Shown piece by piece: positions 63,744 to 64,000 of a stretch of DNA of 64,000 nucleotides (the first letter of the stretch is position 1; each line of letters opens with the position of its first letter). The notes below the pieces were generated by a model. That model made no database searches and was not told where the DNA came from. It saw only the letters and a program-made list of their open reading frames with translations. The translations under genes and the position numbers were made by a program. Origin of the DNA: Hexactinellida sp. DTS-2022 (taxonomy: Eukaryota; Porifera; Hexactinellida); contig JAPNXP010000005.1 in the NCBI GenBank assembly GCA_028753945.1, positions 1,302,001 through 1,366,000 on the forward strand. Reading direction: 5' to 3'.

Positions 63744-64000
63744 TCAATTATCATTTATTTCCGTTTGCGGCAGAGATGAAATATAATTTGCAATATCGTA
63801 TTCTTCGCTATACTCGCTTTCATCCCACAATTCCTGTAGATTTTCTAACATAGATTTAGCGCCTCTGCCAGTGGTAGTTGTGGAAGTGTGTTTGCTAGAA
63901 TCTTTGTCGCTATTAAATAAACTTAGCATATTTTGGTTACTCATTCTACTCAAGTTCAGATTCTCTTCGGTTATTACTGTATTGGCAATTTTCAACTTGA
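63744..64000 (-). CDS. BTAF1: BTAF1 (Mot1), C-terminal end, cut by window edge
   Basis: The last exon encodes the extreme C-terminus of BTAF1/Mot1, the SNF2-type ATPase that removes TBP from DNA. Visible landmarks are KIANTVITEEN, LLSLF-like MLSLFNSDKDS, SMLENLQELWDESEYSEEYD and the tail up to a TAA at 63744-63746. The order and spacing match the conserved BTAF1 tail, including the Trp-Asp-Glu segment followed by a short aromatic/acidic end. The frame is open to the window edge at 64000, so the ATPase domain lies outside. The exon start is not visible. Confidence 0.85.
   Translation of the reverse strand, partial: KLKIANTVITEENLNLSRMSNQNMLSLFNSDKDSSKHTSTTTTGRGAKSMLENLQELWDESEYSEEYDIANYISSLPQTEINDN

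Overview
The window is AT-rich nuclear DNA of a metazoan or close holozoan relative. The genes are animal-type (tuberin, RASA1-type RasGAP, BTAF1/Mot1), they carry ordinary GT-AG introns, and most of the remaining sequence is non-autonomous transposon debris. No rRNA, tRNA, CRISPR array or operon was seen. All recognised genes lie on the minus strand.

Genes, left to right. 5388-12112: an RASA1-like gene in at least 13 exons (SH2, SH3, SH2, PH, C2); its GAP domain is not visible and its N-terminus was not found. 16561-21345: a complete tuberin (TSC2) gene in one uninterrupted 4.8 kb exon. 37610-37848: a first exon of an unidentified gene. 48278-56729: a three-exon gene for a 609-residue protein with an FHA domain, three UBZ4-like zinc fingers and a C-terminal DUF3626 domain. 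60806-61402: a secreted/membrane TM2-domain protein. 63744-64000: the last exon of BTAF1, cut by the window edge. Two of these genes encode GTPase-activating proteins of Ras/Rheb signalling; nothing shows they act together because they are neighbours.

The transposons are unusually legible. Three non-autonomous Helitron-like families (called A, B and C here) start TCTATA, end CTCG or CTAG, sit between A and T, and carry tandem hairpins closed by GCGAAGC near the 3' end. They are nested in each other, twice at the same site four bases inside another Helitron's 5' end. About a dozen hAT-type MITEs have 8-bp target duplications. Foldback elements of about 0.8-1.1 kb have 7-bp duplications. MULE-type MITEs have 9-bp duplications, and many pogo-like MITEs are flanked by TA. 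A 4.3 kb inverted-repeat element fills 13-4316 and a 5.1 kb nest fills about 42025-47125.

Several transposons lie within about 30 bp of splice sites. The clearest case is a 1,072-bp foldback in the RASA1-like gene whose target-site duplication copied the 3' splice site of the C2 exon. The best functional candidate is the FHA-UBZ-DUF3626 protein. No autonomous transposase or helicase gene was found.
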